DNA of 64,000 nucleotides from 34-65-8 sp963529855 (GCA_963529855.1 CAURZK010000002.1:62001-126000), one strand, 5' to 3'. Shown: positions 17,790-27,191, numbered from the stretch's first letter. Program-made: numbers and translations. The notes: generated by a model not told the origin, from the letters alone.

Positions 17790-18581
17790 TCAGCCATAAC
17801 GGCCGGTGATGTAATCCTTGGTCCGTTCTTCGAGCGGATTGGTGAATATGTCGGTCGTGCGCCCGTACTCTACCATCTTGCCGAGGTGGAAAAAGGCGGT
17901 TCTTTGCGACACGCGCGCGGCCTGTTGCATGGAGTGGGTGACAATCACGATCGCAAAACGGCCGCGCAACTCGTCAATCAGTTCCTCAATGCGCGCAGTG
18001 GCGATCGGGTCGAGCGCGGAACAGGGCTCGTCCATCAGAATGACTTCCGGGTCTACCGCGATCGCGCGGGCGATGCACAGGCGCTGCTGCTGGCCGCCCG
18101 ATAGCGCGGTGCCGCTGTCGTTCAGACGGTCCTTGACCTCGTCCCACAGCCCGGCGCGTTTGAGCGAATTCTCGACGATCTGGTCCAACCCGGTCTTGTC
18201 TTCGGCCAGTCCATGGATGCGCGGGCCGTAAGCGACATTTTCGTAGATCGATTTGGGAAAGGGATTCGGCTTCTGAAACACCATCCCCACGCGGGCGCGC
18301 AACTGCACGACGTCCATCTTGGATCGATAGATGTCTTCACCGTCGAGCAGGATCTCGCCCTCGACGCGCGCCGAAGGGATCGTATCGTTCATCCGGTTCA
18401 GCGTGCGCAGGAATGTCGATTTGCCGCAGCCGGAAGGGCCGATGAACGCGGTGACGTATTTGGCCGGAATGTCGATCGAAACCTCGTCGAGCGCCTTCTT
18501 GTCGCCGTAGTAAACGGAAACGTCCCTGGCGCGCATCTTGGCGTCGCTGTCTTCCATGTCGGGGTGGACTAGAGTCACCAT
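17790..18581 (-). CDS. pstB: Phosphate ABC transporter ATP-binding protein PstB
   Basis: ATPase subunit of the high-affinity phosphate importer, 263 aa. Walker A is GPSGCGKSTF, the signature is LSGGQQQRLCIARA, and Walker B is VILMDEPCSALDP; the H-loop follows in VTHSMQQA. The ATG at 18581 overlaps the pstA stop by 7 nt; the upstream extension of the frame lies inside pstA and was excluded. Confidence 0.97.
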   Translation of the reverse strand: MVTLVHPDMEDSDAKMRARDVSVYYGDKKALDEVSIDIPAKYVTAFIGPSGCGKSTFLRTLNRMNDTIPSARVEGEILLDGEDIYRSKMDVVQLRARVGMVFQKPNPFPKSIYENVAYGPRIHGLAEDKTGLDQIVENSLKRAGLWDEVKDRLNDSGTALSGGQQQRLCIARAIAVDPEVILMDEPCSALDPIATARIEELIDELRGRFAIVIVTHSMQQAARVSQRTAFFHLGKMVEYGRTTDIFTNPLEERTKDYITGRYG

Positions 18582-19825
18582 TTTTTCTCGAATTTGTTGC
18601 GCAGGTAGATGGCGAGGCCGTTCATGACGAGGAGGAACAGCAGCAGCACGATGATAGCCGCCGAAGTCCGCTCGACGAAGCCCTGGTTGACTTCGTCGGA
18701 CCACAGGAAAATCTGGACGGGCAGGACGGTGGCCGCGGATGTGAACCCATCGGGCGGGCTGGCGACGAACGCGCGCATGCCGATCATCAGCAGGGGCGCG
18801 GTTTCACCCAGGGCCCGCGCCATGCCGATGATCGTGCCGGTCAGAATGCCCGGCAGCGCCAGCGGCAGTACATGATGGAACACGACTTGCACCGGCGAGG
18901 CGCCGATGGCGAGGGCACCATCACGAATCGACGGCGGAACGGCCTTGATCGCGTTGCGACCGGAAATGACGATCACCGGCATCGTCATCAGTGCCAGCGT
19001 CATGCCGCCGATCAGCGGCGCTGAGCGATAGTTGGGGAAGATCGACAGGAACACGGCCAGACCGAGCAGACCGAAAATGATCGAAGGCACTGCGGCCAGA
19101 TTGTTGATCGAAACCTCGATCAGGTCGGTCCAGCGGTTTTTCTTTGCGTATTCTTCCAGATAGAGCGCGGCCATCACGCCGATCGGGAATGCGAGCGCCA
19201 GCGTGATCGCCATCGTCAGCATCGAGCCCTTGAGCGCGCCCCAAATGCCAGCCTGCTGCGGCTCGGTCGCGTCCGAACGCTGGAGGAAACCCCAGTCGAA
19301 ATTGCGGTCGAGCTTGTCTTCCCGAACCAACCGGTCGGCGAGCGCGCGCATTTCAGACGATCCCGAACCGGAAATCGCAGCAGCGAGCGAAGAATTGGCA
19401 GGCAGATCGAATACCGCTTCCCGCTGCAGGATCGACGGGTCAGCGATTATCGCGTCGGCGACTTCGCGCCAGGCCGAATCGCCCACCTGTTCGGCACCTT
19501 CTTCGCCCAGCGTTTGCTGCGCGAAATAGTCGACCACGTCGGGCAGACCTTGCGCTTCCAGCGAGCCGATCGCGCCTGGGCCGGACAGCGTCGTCTGGTC
19601 ACCTGCGATGCCCGCTTCCGTGAAGTCGATCGGTACCGAAAGTTCGGCGCGCTGAAACCCGCCAATCCCGTTCAGCAGCATGGTCGACAGCAGAAACGTC
19701 AGAACGAGCACCGAGAATATGATTGCGCCCATTCCGGCCAGACGAAACCTACGCTCGGCTGCATAGCGCTTGCGCAGGCGCGCTTCGAACGCGGGTGTGC
19801 GAGTAGGGGCTTGCCGCTCACTCAT
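18575..19825 (-). CDS. pstA: Phosphate ABC transporter permease PstA (long form)
   Basis: Inner-membrane permease of the Pst importer, 416 aa, longer than the roughly 300 aa of E. coli PstA. The extra length is one periplasmic segment (about residues 60-190) between the first helix and the core, as in alphaproteobacterial PstA with a DUF3333 region. The permease core contains GALAIGASPVQVVFHHVLPLALPGILTG, the EAA-type loop that contacts PstB. It overlaps pstC by 8 nt and pstB by 7 nt. Confidence 0.94.
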   Translation of the reverse strand: MSERQAPTRTPAFEARLRKRYAAERRFRLAGMGAIIFSVLVLTFLLSTMLLNGIGGFQRAELSVPIDFTEAGIAGDQTTLSGPGAIGSLEAQGLPDVVDYFAQQTLGEEGAEQVGDSAWREVADAIIADPSILQREAVFDLPANSSLAAAISGSGSSEMRALADRLVREDKLDRNFDWGFLQRSDATEPQQAGIWGALKGSMLTMAITLALAFPIGVMAALYLEEYAKKNRWTDLIEVSINNLAAVPSIIFGLLGLAVFLSIFPNYRSAPLIGGMTLALMTMPVIVISGRNAIKAVPPSIRDGALAIGASPVQVVFHHVLPLALPGILTGTIIGMARALGETAPLLMIGMRAFVASPPDGFTSAATVLPVQIFLWSDEVNQGFVERTSAAIIVLLLFLLVMNGLAIYLRNKFEKKW

Positions 19826-21203
19826 AAGCTTCGCGGAACCTCTTAACCACGCGCAGGGCAATGAAATTGAGGCCCAGCGTGACCATGAACAGCACGAAAC
19901 CGAGTGCAAAGGCACTGAGCGTCGCGGGGTGATCGAAACTGCCTTCGCCGGTGAGCATCGCCACGATCTGCACTGTGACGGTCGTCATCGCTTCCAACGG
20001 GTTCGCGCTGAGATTTGCGGCGGTGGACGCGGCCATGACGACGATCATCGTTTCGCCGATCGCGCGGCTGATCGCCAGCATCACGCCAGCCACGATACCG
20101 GGCAGGGCGGCTGGGACGAGCACCCGGCGGATCGTTTCGGACGTCGTCGCCCCCATTGCGAGGCTGCCATCGCGCATGGCCTGGGGCACGGCGGCAATGG
20201 AATCGTCGGCCATGGACGATACGAACGGGATGATCATCACACCCATGACGATACCGGCGGCAAGCGCGCTTTCGCTCGACGGGTTGGAAACACCCATTGC
20301 CAGCGCCGCGTCCCTGATTGCGGGGGCGACGGTCAGTGCTGCGAAGTAGCCGTAAACCACTGTCGGGACGCCGGCCAGGATTTCGAGCGCAGGCTTGACC
20401 CAGGCACGCAAGCGCGGGTTGGCGTACTGGGTCAGATAGATGGCGCTCATCAGCCCCAGGGGGATCGCAACGATCATGGCGATGATTGCGCCGATGAAGA
20501 TCGTGCCCCAGAACAGGGGAATTGCGCCGTAACGGCTGCCATCGGGGTTTGCGGCAGAGCTCATCGGATCCGGCGCCCAGTGGGTGCCGAACAGAAAATC
20601 GATCGGGCTGACCATCCCGAAGAAACGAATCGTCTCGAAAACGAGGCTGGCCAGGATCCCCAGCGTGGTGAGGATGGCCACGAGCGACGCTAGAAGGAGC
20701 GCTGCCATGACTGCCCGTTCCACCCGGGTGCGCGCGCCAAAATCCGGGCGCAGCCGCAGAAACGCCCACGTTCCGCCCACAAAACCGATCAGCAATGTCA
20801 GCGCGGTACCGATGGTGGAGAAGGTACCGATGGCAGAGCGGAAAGGCTCGACCAGCCCCTGGGCCTGCTGATTGAAGACCGCGGGCGCTGCTCCGGTTGC
20901 GACGGCGCGAGCCTCTGCGAGAAGGGATTCGCGTTGAAAGCCAAAGGTGGGAAGCGCGTCGGCGGCCGGACTGGCAAGAACGGACTGCATCACCAGCCCC
21001 GGTGCAACCGCTGTCCAGATCGTGATGAAGATCACCACCGGGACGACGATCCACAGCGCGACGTACCAGGCGTGATAGCTGGGCAGGGCAGCTAAACGAC
21101 CGGCCCCCTCGCGCCGCTGGAACGACCACGCACGGGCACGGGCCGCCAGCCAGCCGGCAAGCCCCAGGCCGAGCGCGAGCAACAGGAGGAGCGTTACCGA
21201 CAT
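19818..21203 (-). CDS. pstC: Phosphate ABC transporter permease PstC (long form)
   Basis: Partner permease of PstA, 461 aa. It has an extended N-terminal region with two membrane helices and a periplasmic segment before the core, a form common in alphaproteobacteria. The core shows GSLAMGATTSETIRRVLVPAALPGIVAG, the loop that docks on PstB. The start was set at ATG 21203, where the hydrophobic N-terminus begins. A Pho box lies about 150 bp upstream. No pstS binding-protein gene is present in the window. Confidence 0.94.
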   Translation of the reverse strand: MSVTLLLLLALGLGLAGWLAARARAWSFQRREGAGRLAALPSYHAWYVALWIVVPVVIFITIWTAVAPGLVMQSVLASPAADALPTFGFQRESLLAEARAVATGAAPAVFNQQAQGLVEPFRSAIGTFSTIGTALTLLIGFVGGTWAFLRLRPDFGARTRVERAVMAALLLASLVAILTTLGILASLVFETIRFFGMVSPIDFLFGTHWAPDPMSSAANPDGSRYGAIPLFWGTIFIGAIIAMIVAIPLGLMSAIYLTQYANPRLRAWVKPALEILAGVPTVVYGYFAALTVAPAIRDAALAMGVSNPSSESALAAGIVMGVMIIPFVSSMADDSIAAVPQAMRDGSLAMGATTSETIRRVLVPAALPGIVAGVMLAISRAIGETMIVVMAASTAANLSANPLEAMTTVTVQIVAMLTGEGSFDHPATLSAFALGFVLFMVTLGLNFIALRVVKRFREAYE

Positions 21204-21353
21204 CAGCAGCCCACTGCCGGGGCCGCAGCCCCAGCACAAGCCCCCGAAAGCGGGCAAAGCAAAATTGGAGGTTGATCGATCATCTGCCCTGATACCGTCG
21301 TCGGGGGGAAGGCGGGAGCATTCGGGCCCGCCGGATCGCCCTGCTGATAGTTC

Positions 21354-21371
21354 ATGACAGTTTCATGACAA
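21354..21371 (-). promoter_or_regulatory. Pho box for the pstCAB-phoU-phoB operon
   Basis: On the minus strand the sequence is TTGTCATGAAACTGTCAT, two perfect TGTCAT half-sites 11 bp apart as PhoB requires. It overlaps the last codons and stop of phoR and faces pstC, whose start is about 150 nt downstream. The 21204-21353 stretch holds no gene that I can support and is probably the pstC leader. Confidence 0.82.
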
Positions 21372-22616
21372 TTTGACTGCATCGTCTGCAACCACTGGAA
21401 GGCGCACGCTGACGAGCGTTCCCTCGCCCACTTCACTGGTCACGTCGAGACGGCCGCGATGGCGTTCCACGATGTGCTTGACGATGGCGAGGCCGAGCCC
21501 GGTCCCGCCCGATGCGCGGCTGCGGCCCGGATCGGTTCGATAGAATCGCCGGGTCAGATGCGGGATGTGTTCTGGCGCGATGCCCTCCCCGAAATCGCGA
21601 ACGCTCAAGCGCGCGTCCCCGGCCGTGGTTTCGTCAAGGGTGACCACGACCGATTCTGCCGGCGAGCCGTATTTCAGCCCATTATCGACGAGGTTGCGGA
21701 CGAGCTGTTCGATCTGCCGCCAGTCCGCTTCAATGGTGAAGTCGCGGTCGATCTCCAGCAGCAACCGATGCTGGCGGTCCGGTCCTGCCGCGTCGCGCGC
21801 GGCGCGTTCCACGTGCCGCCGCAGCGAAATGCGCTCGGATGGCGCATCGTGTTTTTCCGCCTCGACCCGCGACAGCGACATGAGGTCGCCGACGAGATTT
21901 TCCATTCGCCGCGCTTCGGCAAGAATCGTTTCAAGAAACTTGCGCTGGGTGGCGGGGGGCAGCTCGCTGCTCTCATCGGCAAGCGTTTCAGCGTATCCGA
22001 TGACCGACGCAAGCGGCGTGCGCAATTCGTGGCTGGCATTGGCAACGAAATCGGTGTGCGCCCGGCTGATGTCAGCCTCGGCAGTCATGTTCACCAGTTC
22101 GACCACGCCAAGGTTATTCGGCATTTCCTGGTAATTGATTCGCCAGATGTCCTGTCGCCGGACTAGGCCGCGCACGGTGGCCATGCCGCTCGAACCGCGA
22201 TCGATCAGCTTGACTGCGTTGGGGTGGCGAAACACGACGCGCGCGTCCTGGCCCACGATGTGCTTGCCCAGCGTCCGGCGTGCAGTGCGGTTGGCGGCTG
22301 CCACGCGGCCGCGATCGATCAGGAGGATCGGCGATCCGGAATTCTCGATCAGCGAACTCATGCGGTCGCGGCTGATTTCGCCATCGCTCTCGCGCGGTCG
22401 GGGTGGTGGAGGACGGCTCGCGGCGAGCCACAGCGTTCCCAGCCACAATAGCAACACGGCGATGGCGAGCCATAATTCGACGCCGACGACGATCATGCCG
22501 ATGGCGGTGATTACGGCCAGGGCAATCCCGACGAAAAAGAGAGACCCGCGCTGCTCCATCGCGGGCGCCTTAGCCGCAGCCCAATCGCCGCGCAAAGCAC
22601 GAATCGCGCGTGTCAT
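21363..22616 (-). CDS. phoR: Phosphate regulon sensor histidine kinase PhoR
   Basis: Sensor kinase of 417 aa. Two N-terminal membrane helices (about residues 27-66) precede a PAS-like domain (SPILLIDRGRVAAANRTARRTLG). The phosphoacceptor His lies in NASHELRTPLASVIGYAE. The HATPase domain has QLVRNLVDNGLKYG, RDFGEGIAPEHIPHLTRRFYR and GGTGLGLAIVKHIVERH. It phosphorylates PhoB in low phosphate. The gene is first in the cluster; its end holds the Pho box of the pst genes. Confidence 0.95.
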   Translation of the reverse strand: MTRAIRALRGDWAAAKAPAMEQRGSLFFVGIALAVITAIGMIVVGVELWLAIAVLLLWLGTLWLAASRPPPPRPRESDGEISRDRMSSLIENSGSPILLIDRGRVAAANRTARRTLGKHIVGQDARVVFRHPNAVKLIDRGSSGMATVRGLVRRQDIWRINYQEMPNNLGVVELVNMTAEADISRAHTDFVANASHELRTPLASVIGYAETLADESSELPPATQRKFLETILAEARRMENLVGDLMSLSRVEAEKHDAPSERISLRRHVERAARDAAGPDRQHRLLLEIDRDFTIEADWRQIEQLVRNLVDNGLKYGSPAESVVVTLDETTAGDARLSVRDFGEGIAPEHIPHLTRRFYRTDPGRSRASGGTGLGLAIVKHIVERHRGRLDVTSEVGEGTLVSVRLPVVADDAVKLS

Positions 22617-22631
22617 GAATGGTGTCTGCGG

Positions 22632-22706
22632 TGGTGACCCCTACGGGAATCGAACCCGTGTTTCAGCCGTGAGAGGGCCGCGTCCTGACCGCTAGACGAA
22701 GGGGCC
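22632..22706 (-). tRNA. tRNA-Glu (anticodon CTC)
   Basis: 75-nt cloverleaf including an encoded CCA. The acceptor stem is GGCCCCT paired with AGGGGTC (one G-T pair) and the T arm contains GGTTCGATTCC. The anticodon stem is CGGCC/GGCTG around loop CTCTCAC, giving anticodon CTC at 22671-22673. It differs from its neighbour at only two positions. Confidence 0.93.
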
Positions 22707-22744
22707 GTGCCATTCTGGCCGGCGCGCCACCGAGACAGTGGCGG

Positions 22745-22819
22745 TGGTGACCCCTACGGGAATCGAACCCGTGTTTCAGCCGTGAAAGGGCCGCGTCCTA
22801 ACCGCTAGACGAAGGGGCC
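22745..22819 (-). tRNA. tRNA-Glu (anticodon TTC)
   Basis: 75-nt cloverleaf with encoded CCA. The anticodon loop is CTTTCAC, giving TTC at 22784-22786. It is repeated 113 bp away as the CTC copy, with changes only in the wobble base and one D-loop base. It lies 79 bp upstream of the recJ stop on the same strand. Confidence 0.95.
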
Positions 22820-22898
22820 AGAGCCGCGAAGGGCCGGTGGCGTGGCGGCGCACTTACGGGCCATGTGCGATGCGGTCAACCCCGCAATGCAAGGTTGT

Positions 22899-24686
22899 TC
22901 AATCTGCCCAGGCGGCATCCTCCAGATGCAGCTCTGCTGCAGGGCGTGCGCCCCAGTCGTCCAGCTTGACCCGGCCCGCCAGCCAGAGCGAACGGCCGCG
23001 CGCGCCATGCAGCAACGTTTGCCCCAGTTCACTCTCGGCCATGCGGAATGCGACTGCCTTGAACGACCGCCCGTCGCGGCCTGCGGCGATCAGCCGGACA
23101 TGATCGGTGCCGACCACGTCCGCTTTCACCAGATGCACCGGCCCGACCGCGACGCGGGGGCCAGGCCAACCCATTCCATATGGTCCGGCAGCATCCAGCG
23201 ATTCGACCAGTTCCGGCGTGAGCCCGCCGGGTGCGAGCGCGAGATCGAGTGCTACGACCTGTTCAGCAACTGCACGCGCTACCGATCGGCTGAGATGCGA
23301 ATCGAGCCAATCGGCAAAAGCGGACAGCCGATCCGCCTCGATCGTGAGACCAGCGGCCATTGCATGTCCGCCGCCGGCCACCAGCAATCCCGCCTCGCGT
23401 GCTGCTATGACAGCAGCCCCCAGGTCGACGCCAGCGATCGATCGACCTGAGCCCTTACCTTGACCATTCTGCGAATCGAGAGCGACGATCACCGCCGGCT
23501 TGCCGGTCTTTTCCTTGATCCGGCCTGCCACGATGCCGATCACCCCAGGGTGCCAGCCGTCACCTGCAATCACGTGGACTGCGCGGTTGTGCTGGCCTGC
23601 AAGCTGTGCCTCGGCCGCTTCCTGTACAGCGGCTTCAATCGCTCGGCGTTCTTCGTTGAGCGCGGAAAGCTGGGCGGCGATCTGGCTTGCCTCGACCGGG
23701 TCTTCGGTGGTCAGCAGACGCACACCCAGCGTCGATTCGCCCACCCGGCCGCCGGCATTGATACGTGGGCCCAGCGCAAATCCCAGATCGCTGCATTGCG
23801 GGGCGCGCTTGAGCCTGCTCGCATCGATCAGCGCAGCCATGCCGGTTGCGCTTCTGCGGGCCATGACTTTCAGGCCCTGCGACACGAAAGCCCGATTGAG
23901 ACCGTGGAGGGAAGCCACATCGGCAACGGTGCCAAGCGCGACAAGATCGAGCAAGGCGAACAGGTCGGGCTCGCGGCGGTCGGCGAAATAACCCCGCTGC
24001 CGCAGGACGCGAACGATCGCCACGGCGAGCAGGAAGGCGACGCCTACCGCCGCAAGATGCCCGTGTCCGGCGGCAAGGTCTCCTTCATCGAGCCGGTTCG
24101 GGTTCACCAGTGCAACCGCACGCGGTAAATCGGGCGAACACTTGTGATGATCGACCACGATCACATCGACACCCGCACCATGTGCCATTTCCAGCGCTTC
24201 GTGCGCCATGGCCCCGCAGTCGACGGTCACGATCAGGCTCGATCCCTGCTCGGCGATCCGCACCAGCGCCTCGCCACTGGGCCCATATCCTTCGAGAAGG
24301 CGGTCGGGGATGTAGTAGCGCGCATCGTGCCCCAGCACCCGCAGCAGCCGGATCAACAGGGCCGAACTGGTGGCCCCGTCGACATCGTAATCGCCGTAGA
24401 TCGTCACCGTCTCGCCGGTGAGGACGGCCTGTGCGATGCGTTCGGCGGCTGCGTCCATGTCGCGAAACTGCGACGGGTCAGGAAGGAAATCGCGCAAGGT
24501 CGGGTTGCGGTGCCGATCGAGATCATGAGCGGCAACGCCGCGTGACAGCAGCAACTGGTCGACGATGCCATGGCCCAGATCGCGCACATCGCCGCCCAGT
24601 TCCATGTTGCCGCCACGCCAATGCCACGCGCGGCCGGTCATCGAACGGGCGACGCCGAACACGGGTGCTAGAGAATGCGATGCCAT
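22899..24686 (-). CDS. recJ: Single-stranded-DNA-specific exonuclease RecJ
   Basis: 5'-3' single-strand exonuclease of 595 aa for recombination and mismatch repair. DHH-superfamily motifs are present: GDYDVDGATSSALL, IVTVDCGA, VIVVDHHK, and the DHHA1 motif VAGGGHAMAAGLTIE. The C-terminal OB-fold region follows (LVKADVVGTDHVRLIAAGRDGRSFKAVAF). The start was set at ATG 24686; the longer frame lacks support. It is divergent from the flavodoxin-like gene. Confidence 0.95.
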   Translation of the reverse strand: MASHSLAPVFGVARSMTGRAWHWRGGNMELGGDVRDLGHGIVDQLLLSRGVAAHDLDRHRNPTLRDFLPDPSQFRDMDAAAERIAQAVLTGETVTIYGDYDVDGATSSALLIRLLRVLGHDARYYIPDRLLEGYGPSGEALVRIAEQGSSLIVTVDCGAMAHEALEMAHGAGVDVIVVDHHKCSPDLPRAVALVNPNRLDEGDLAAGHGHLAAVGVAFLLAVAIVRVLRQRGYFADRREPDLFALLDLVALGTVADVASLHGLNRAFVSQGLKVMARRSATGMAALIDASRLKRAPQCSDLGFALGPRINAGGRVGESTLGVRLLTTEDPVEASQIAAQLSALNEERRAIEAAVQEAAEAQLAGQHNRAVHVIAGDGWHPGVIGIVAGRIKEKTGKPAVIVALDSQNGQGKGSGRSIAGVDLGAAVIAAREAGLLVAGGGHAMAAGLTIEADRLSAFADWLDSHLSRSVARAVAEQVVALDLALAPGGLTPELVESLDAAGPYGMGWPGPRVAVGPVHLVKADVVGTDHVRLIAAGRDGRSFKAVAFRMAESELGQTLLHGARGRSLWLAGRVKLDDWGARPAAELHLEDAAWAD

Positions 24687-24767
24687 GGCGCCATTTCTAG
24701 GCATCCCGCTGCCGCAGGCCAAGCCGGAGCGATTGACAATCGACAGCGTGCCGCGATGCTTCGGGGG

Positions 24768-25250
24768 ATGACAGCCACTTTGCTGATAGCCTGGCACAGC
24801 CGTACCGGGGCAAGCCGGAGCCTCGCTGCGGCGGCGGCCGATGGCGCGGGCAAGACGGGCCGGCTGATGCCCTGTGATGCGGTCCTGCCGGCCGATCTGC
24901 TGGGCGCGGCAGGTTATCTGTTCGCTTGTCCGGAAAATCTCGCCAGCATGTCAGGCGCGATGAAAGAGATGTTCGATCGCTGTTATTACCCGGTTCTGGG
25001 GCAGATAGAGGGGCGGGCTTATGCCACGATCGTGGCGGCCGGTTCCGATGGTGCGGGGGCCCAACGGCAAATCGACCGGATTTGCACTGGTTGGAGACTG
25101 CGGCGGGTGGCCGAACCCTGGATTGTCGGGTTCGCAGCGCAGACGCCCGAACGTATCCTCGCTCCCAAGGTGGTGGAGCCGGAGGACCTAGCCGCAGCGC
25201 GCGATCTGGGCGCCGCTTTGGCGCAAGGCATTGAACTGGGGATGTTCTGA
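24768..25250 (+). CDS. Flavodoxin/NAD(P)H-dependent FMN reductase family protein
   Basis: A 160-aa protein with a flavodoxin-like fold. The N-terminal beta strand and phosphate loop are LLIAWHSRTGASRSLA, and the second flavin-binding region is FACPENLASMSGAMKEMFDRCYYP, typical of flavodoxin-like NAD(P)H quinone or FMN reductases. The ATG at 24768 follows GGGGG directly, which favours it over the ATG at 24756. The electron partner is unknown. It is followed by an unknown gene after a 101-bp gap. Confidence 0.78.
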   Translation: MTATLLIAWHSRTGASRSLAAAAADGAGKTGRLMPCDAVLPADLLGAAGYLFACPENLASMSGAMKEMFDRCYYPVLGQIEGRAYATIVAAGSDGAGAQRQIDRICTGWRLRRVAEPWIVGFAAQTPERILAPKVVEPEDLAAARDLGAALAQGIELGMF

Positions 25251-25351
25251 CAAGCTGATCCATTTCGGTACTATCGATCACCTGGCGGACTCGACGATGC
25301 TCGCGAATCGCGTCAAGACCCTGCTGGAACGGGTTGGCAAAGGTGCATTCG

Positions 25352-26146
25352 ATGAGCGGAAACGATCGGCCATCGGCACCGACGGGTGCCAGGTCAGGGT
25401 TGTGGTTGGTGCTGGCGCCGTCTGCAGATGTTTCGGTCGACAGCCTGCAAGGGCCGCTGTCCCATCTTGCAGGGGCGGCCATAACCCAGCAGCTGGCGCT
25501 GCCCCGGGGTGACGCCAGCCCTGCTTGCCTGCCGGCAGGCGATCCCCTGTTCGAGGCGGTCGTCGATGGGCTTACGTTCGATTTGTGTGGCCGCGATTGC
25601 GATCCGGCGCAGATACGCGCCCAGGGCGAGCCGCGCGACGTGGCGGAGGCGCTGCGCCCGTTCACCGGACGCCGGGCAATCGTGATCACTCCTGGGCCCC
25701 ACCTCGCCGCAGCTGCCGGCACGATGCCGGTCGTGCGTTCGATGATGCAACTGGGCGCGGCCATTGCAGCGGTGGTTCCGCGGATAGACCGCATTGTCTG
25801 GCCGCCGTCCGGCTGGAGAGTTGAGCCAGCTCAATTCGGCACTGCGATCGCGCAATGGCGAGGTGGCGGGGCATGGCCGACGCCCGGCCTCGTGCGGTTC
25901 CAGCGATCGATCGACGGGAACATCCAGAGTGCCGGACTTGCCCATTTTACCGGGCAGGAACTGCGGCTGGAAGGGCTGTCCAATGCAGATCCGGACTATA
26001 TCGAACGGCTGGCCGCGCGTCTGACCGAGATGCTCGTTTATCATGGACGGCTGGTAGAGGCGGAACAGTTCGTCGGGCCTTCCGGAGAGCAATTGCACCT
26101 CGCACCTTCGGTCAACGGGCGATACGTACGCGCGCAACCGGGCTGA
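25352..26146 (+). CDS. Uncharacterised protein, possibly DUF4261-like
   Basis: A 264-aa protein with no signal or membrane helix. The C-terminal part (TGQELRLEGLSNADPDYIERL, then LVEAEQFVGPSGEQLHLAPS) resembles my memory of DUF4261 proteins, and the middle reads RIVWPPSGWRVEPAQFG; I am not certain of the family. The ATG at 25352 was preferred over an in-frame TTG at 25334. Its stop is immediately adjacent to that of the convergent nitronate monooxygenase gene. Confidence 0.6.
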   Translation: MSGNDRPSAPTGARSGLWLVLAPSADVSVDSLQGPLSHLAGAAITQQLALPRGDASPACLPAGDPLFEAVVDGLTFDLCGRDCDPAQIRAQGEPRDVAEALRPFTGRRAIVITPGPHLAAAAGTMPVVRSMMQLGAAIAAVVPRIDRIVWPPSGWRVEPAQFGTAIAQWRGGGAWPTPGLVRFQRSIDGNIQSAGLAHFTGQELRLEGLSNADPDYIERLAARLTEMLVYHGRLVEAEQFVGPSGEQLHLAPSVNGRYVRAQPG

Positions 26147-27118
26147 TCATTCACCCGTCCGTTCGCGCAGGTCGGCCACGGCCTGGCGGTATTCCGCTTC
26201 CAGCCGGTCGACCATCTGCGCGACGGAGGACACGGCCTTGACGGCACCCACACCCTGGCCGGAGCCCCAGATGTCTTTCCACGCCTTGGCCTTCGTATTT
26301 CCGCCGCTGCCGAAATTCATCGCGCTCGGATCGCTCACCGGCAGGTTGTCAGGATCAAGCCCCGACGCCTCGATCGAGGAACGCAGATAGTTGCCGTGCA
26401 CTCCGGTAAACAGGTTGGTGTAGACGATCCCCTCGGCGCTGCCTTCCACGATGCCCTGCTTGTAAGCAGCTTCGGCATTGGCTTCCTCGGTCGCGATGAA
26501 GGCGCTGCCGATATAGGCGAAGTCCGCCCGCAGCGCCTGCGCAGCGAGGATCGAGCGGCCGTTTGCGATCGAGCCTGAAAGCGCGACCAGCCCGTCGAAC
26601 CATTCGCGGATTTCCTGCATCAGCGCGAAGGGCGACTGCGTGCCCGCGTGCCCGCCGGCGCCGGCAGCAACCGGTATGAGGCCGGTCGCGCCCTTCTCGA
26701 TCGCCTTGCGCGCGAAACGGTTGTTGATCACATCGTGCAGTGTGATGCCGCCCCAGTTGCTGACTGCCTGAAACACCTCCTCGCGCGCACCCAGGGACGT
26801 GATAACCATCGGCACCTGCCACTTTTCGCACACGGCCATGTCCTCTTCGAGGCGCGCGTTCGACTTGTGGACGATCTGGTTGACGGCGAAAGGCGCAGCG
26901 GGGCGATCGGGATTGGCGCGGTTATGCGCGGCCAGTTCCTCGGTAATCCGGTGAAGCCATTCGTCCAGCACGCCGGAAGGCCGCGCGTTCAATGCCGGGA
27001 AACTGCCGACAATCCCGGCCTTGCATTGTGCGATGACCAGTTCCGGCCCCGATACGATGAACAGCGGCGAACCGATCACGGGCAGGCGCAGGCGGTCGAA
27101 CGGGGCGGGCAGGGGCAT
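26147..27118 (-). CDS. Nitronate monooxygenase family protein
   Basis: FMN-dependent TIM-barrel enzyme of 323 aa that oxidises nitronates such as propionate-3-nitronate in studied relatives. Family motifs are PVIGSPLFIVSGPELVIAQCKAGIVGSFPALN, VITSLGAR, IPVAAGAGGHAG for the flavin phosphate, and VALSGSIANGRSILAAQALRADFAYIGSAFIAT. The minus strand reads AAGGAG followed by ATG, CCG, ATG; the second ATG (27118) has the better 6-nt spacing and was chosen over 27124. It lies 73 bp downstream of the minus-strand amidohydrolase window boundary, in the order opposite to an operon start. Confidence 0.88.
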   Translation of the reverse strand: MPLPAPFDRLRLPVIGSPLFIVSGPELVIAQCKAGIVGSFPALNARPSGVLDEWLHRITEELAAHNRANPDRPAAPFAVNQIVHKSNARLEEDMAVCEKWQVPMVITSLGAREEVFQAVSNWGGITLHDVINNRFARKAIEKGATGLIPVAAGAGGHAGTQSPFALMQEIREWFDGLVALSGSIANGRSILAAQALRADFAYIGSAFIATEEANAEAAYKQGIVEGSAEGIVYTNLFTGVHGNYLRSSIEASGLDPDNLPVSDPSAMNFGSGGNTKAKAWKDIWGSGQGVGAVKAVSSVAQMVDRLEAEYRQAVADLRERTGE

Positions 27119-27191
27119 CGGCATCTCCTTGACGCTTACGTTATCGTCAACGTGGCATATGGGCCTTGCCCATCCATGTCGAGGGCGGATT

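Noticed and set aside
22611..22629. Pho-box-like TGTCAT/TGTCT near the phoR start
   Set aside because: The second half-site is imperfect, spacing is 12 bp and it faces away from phoR.
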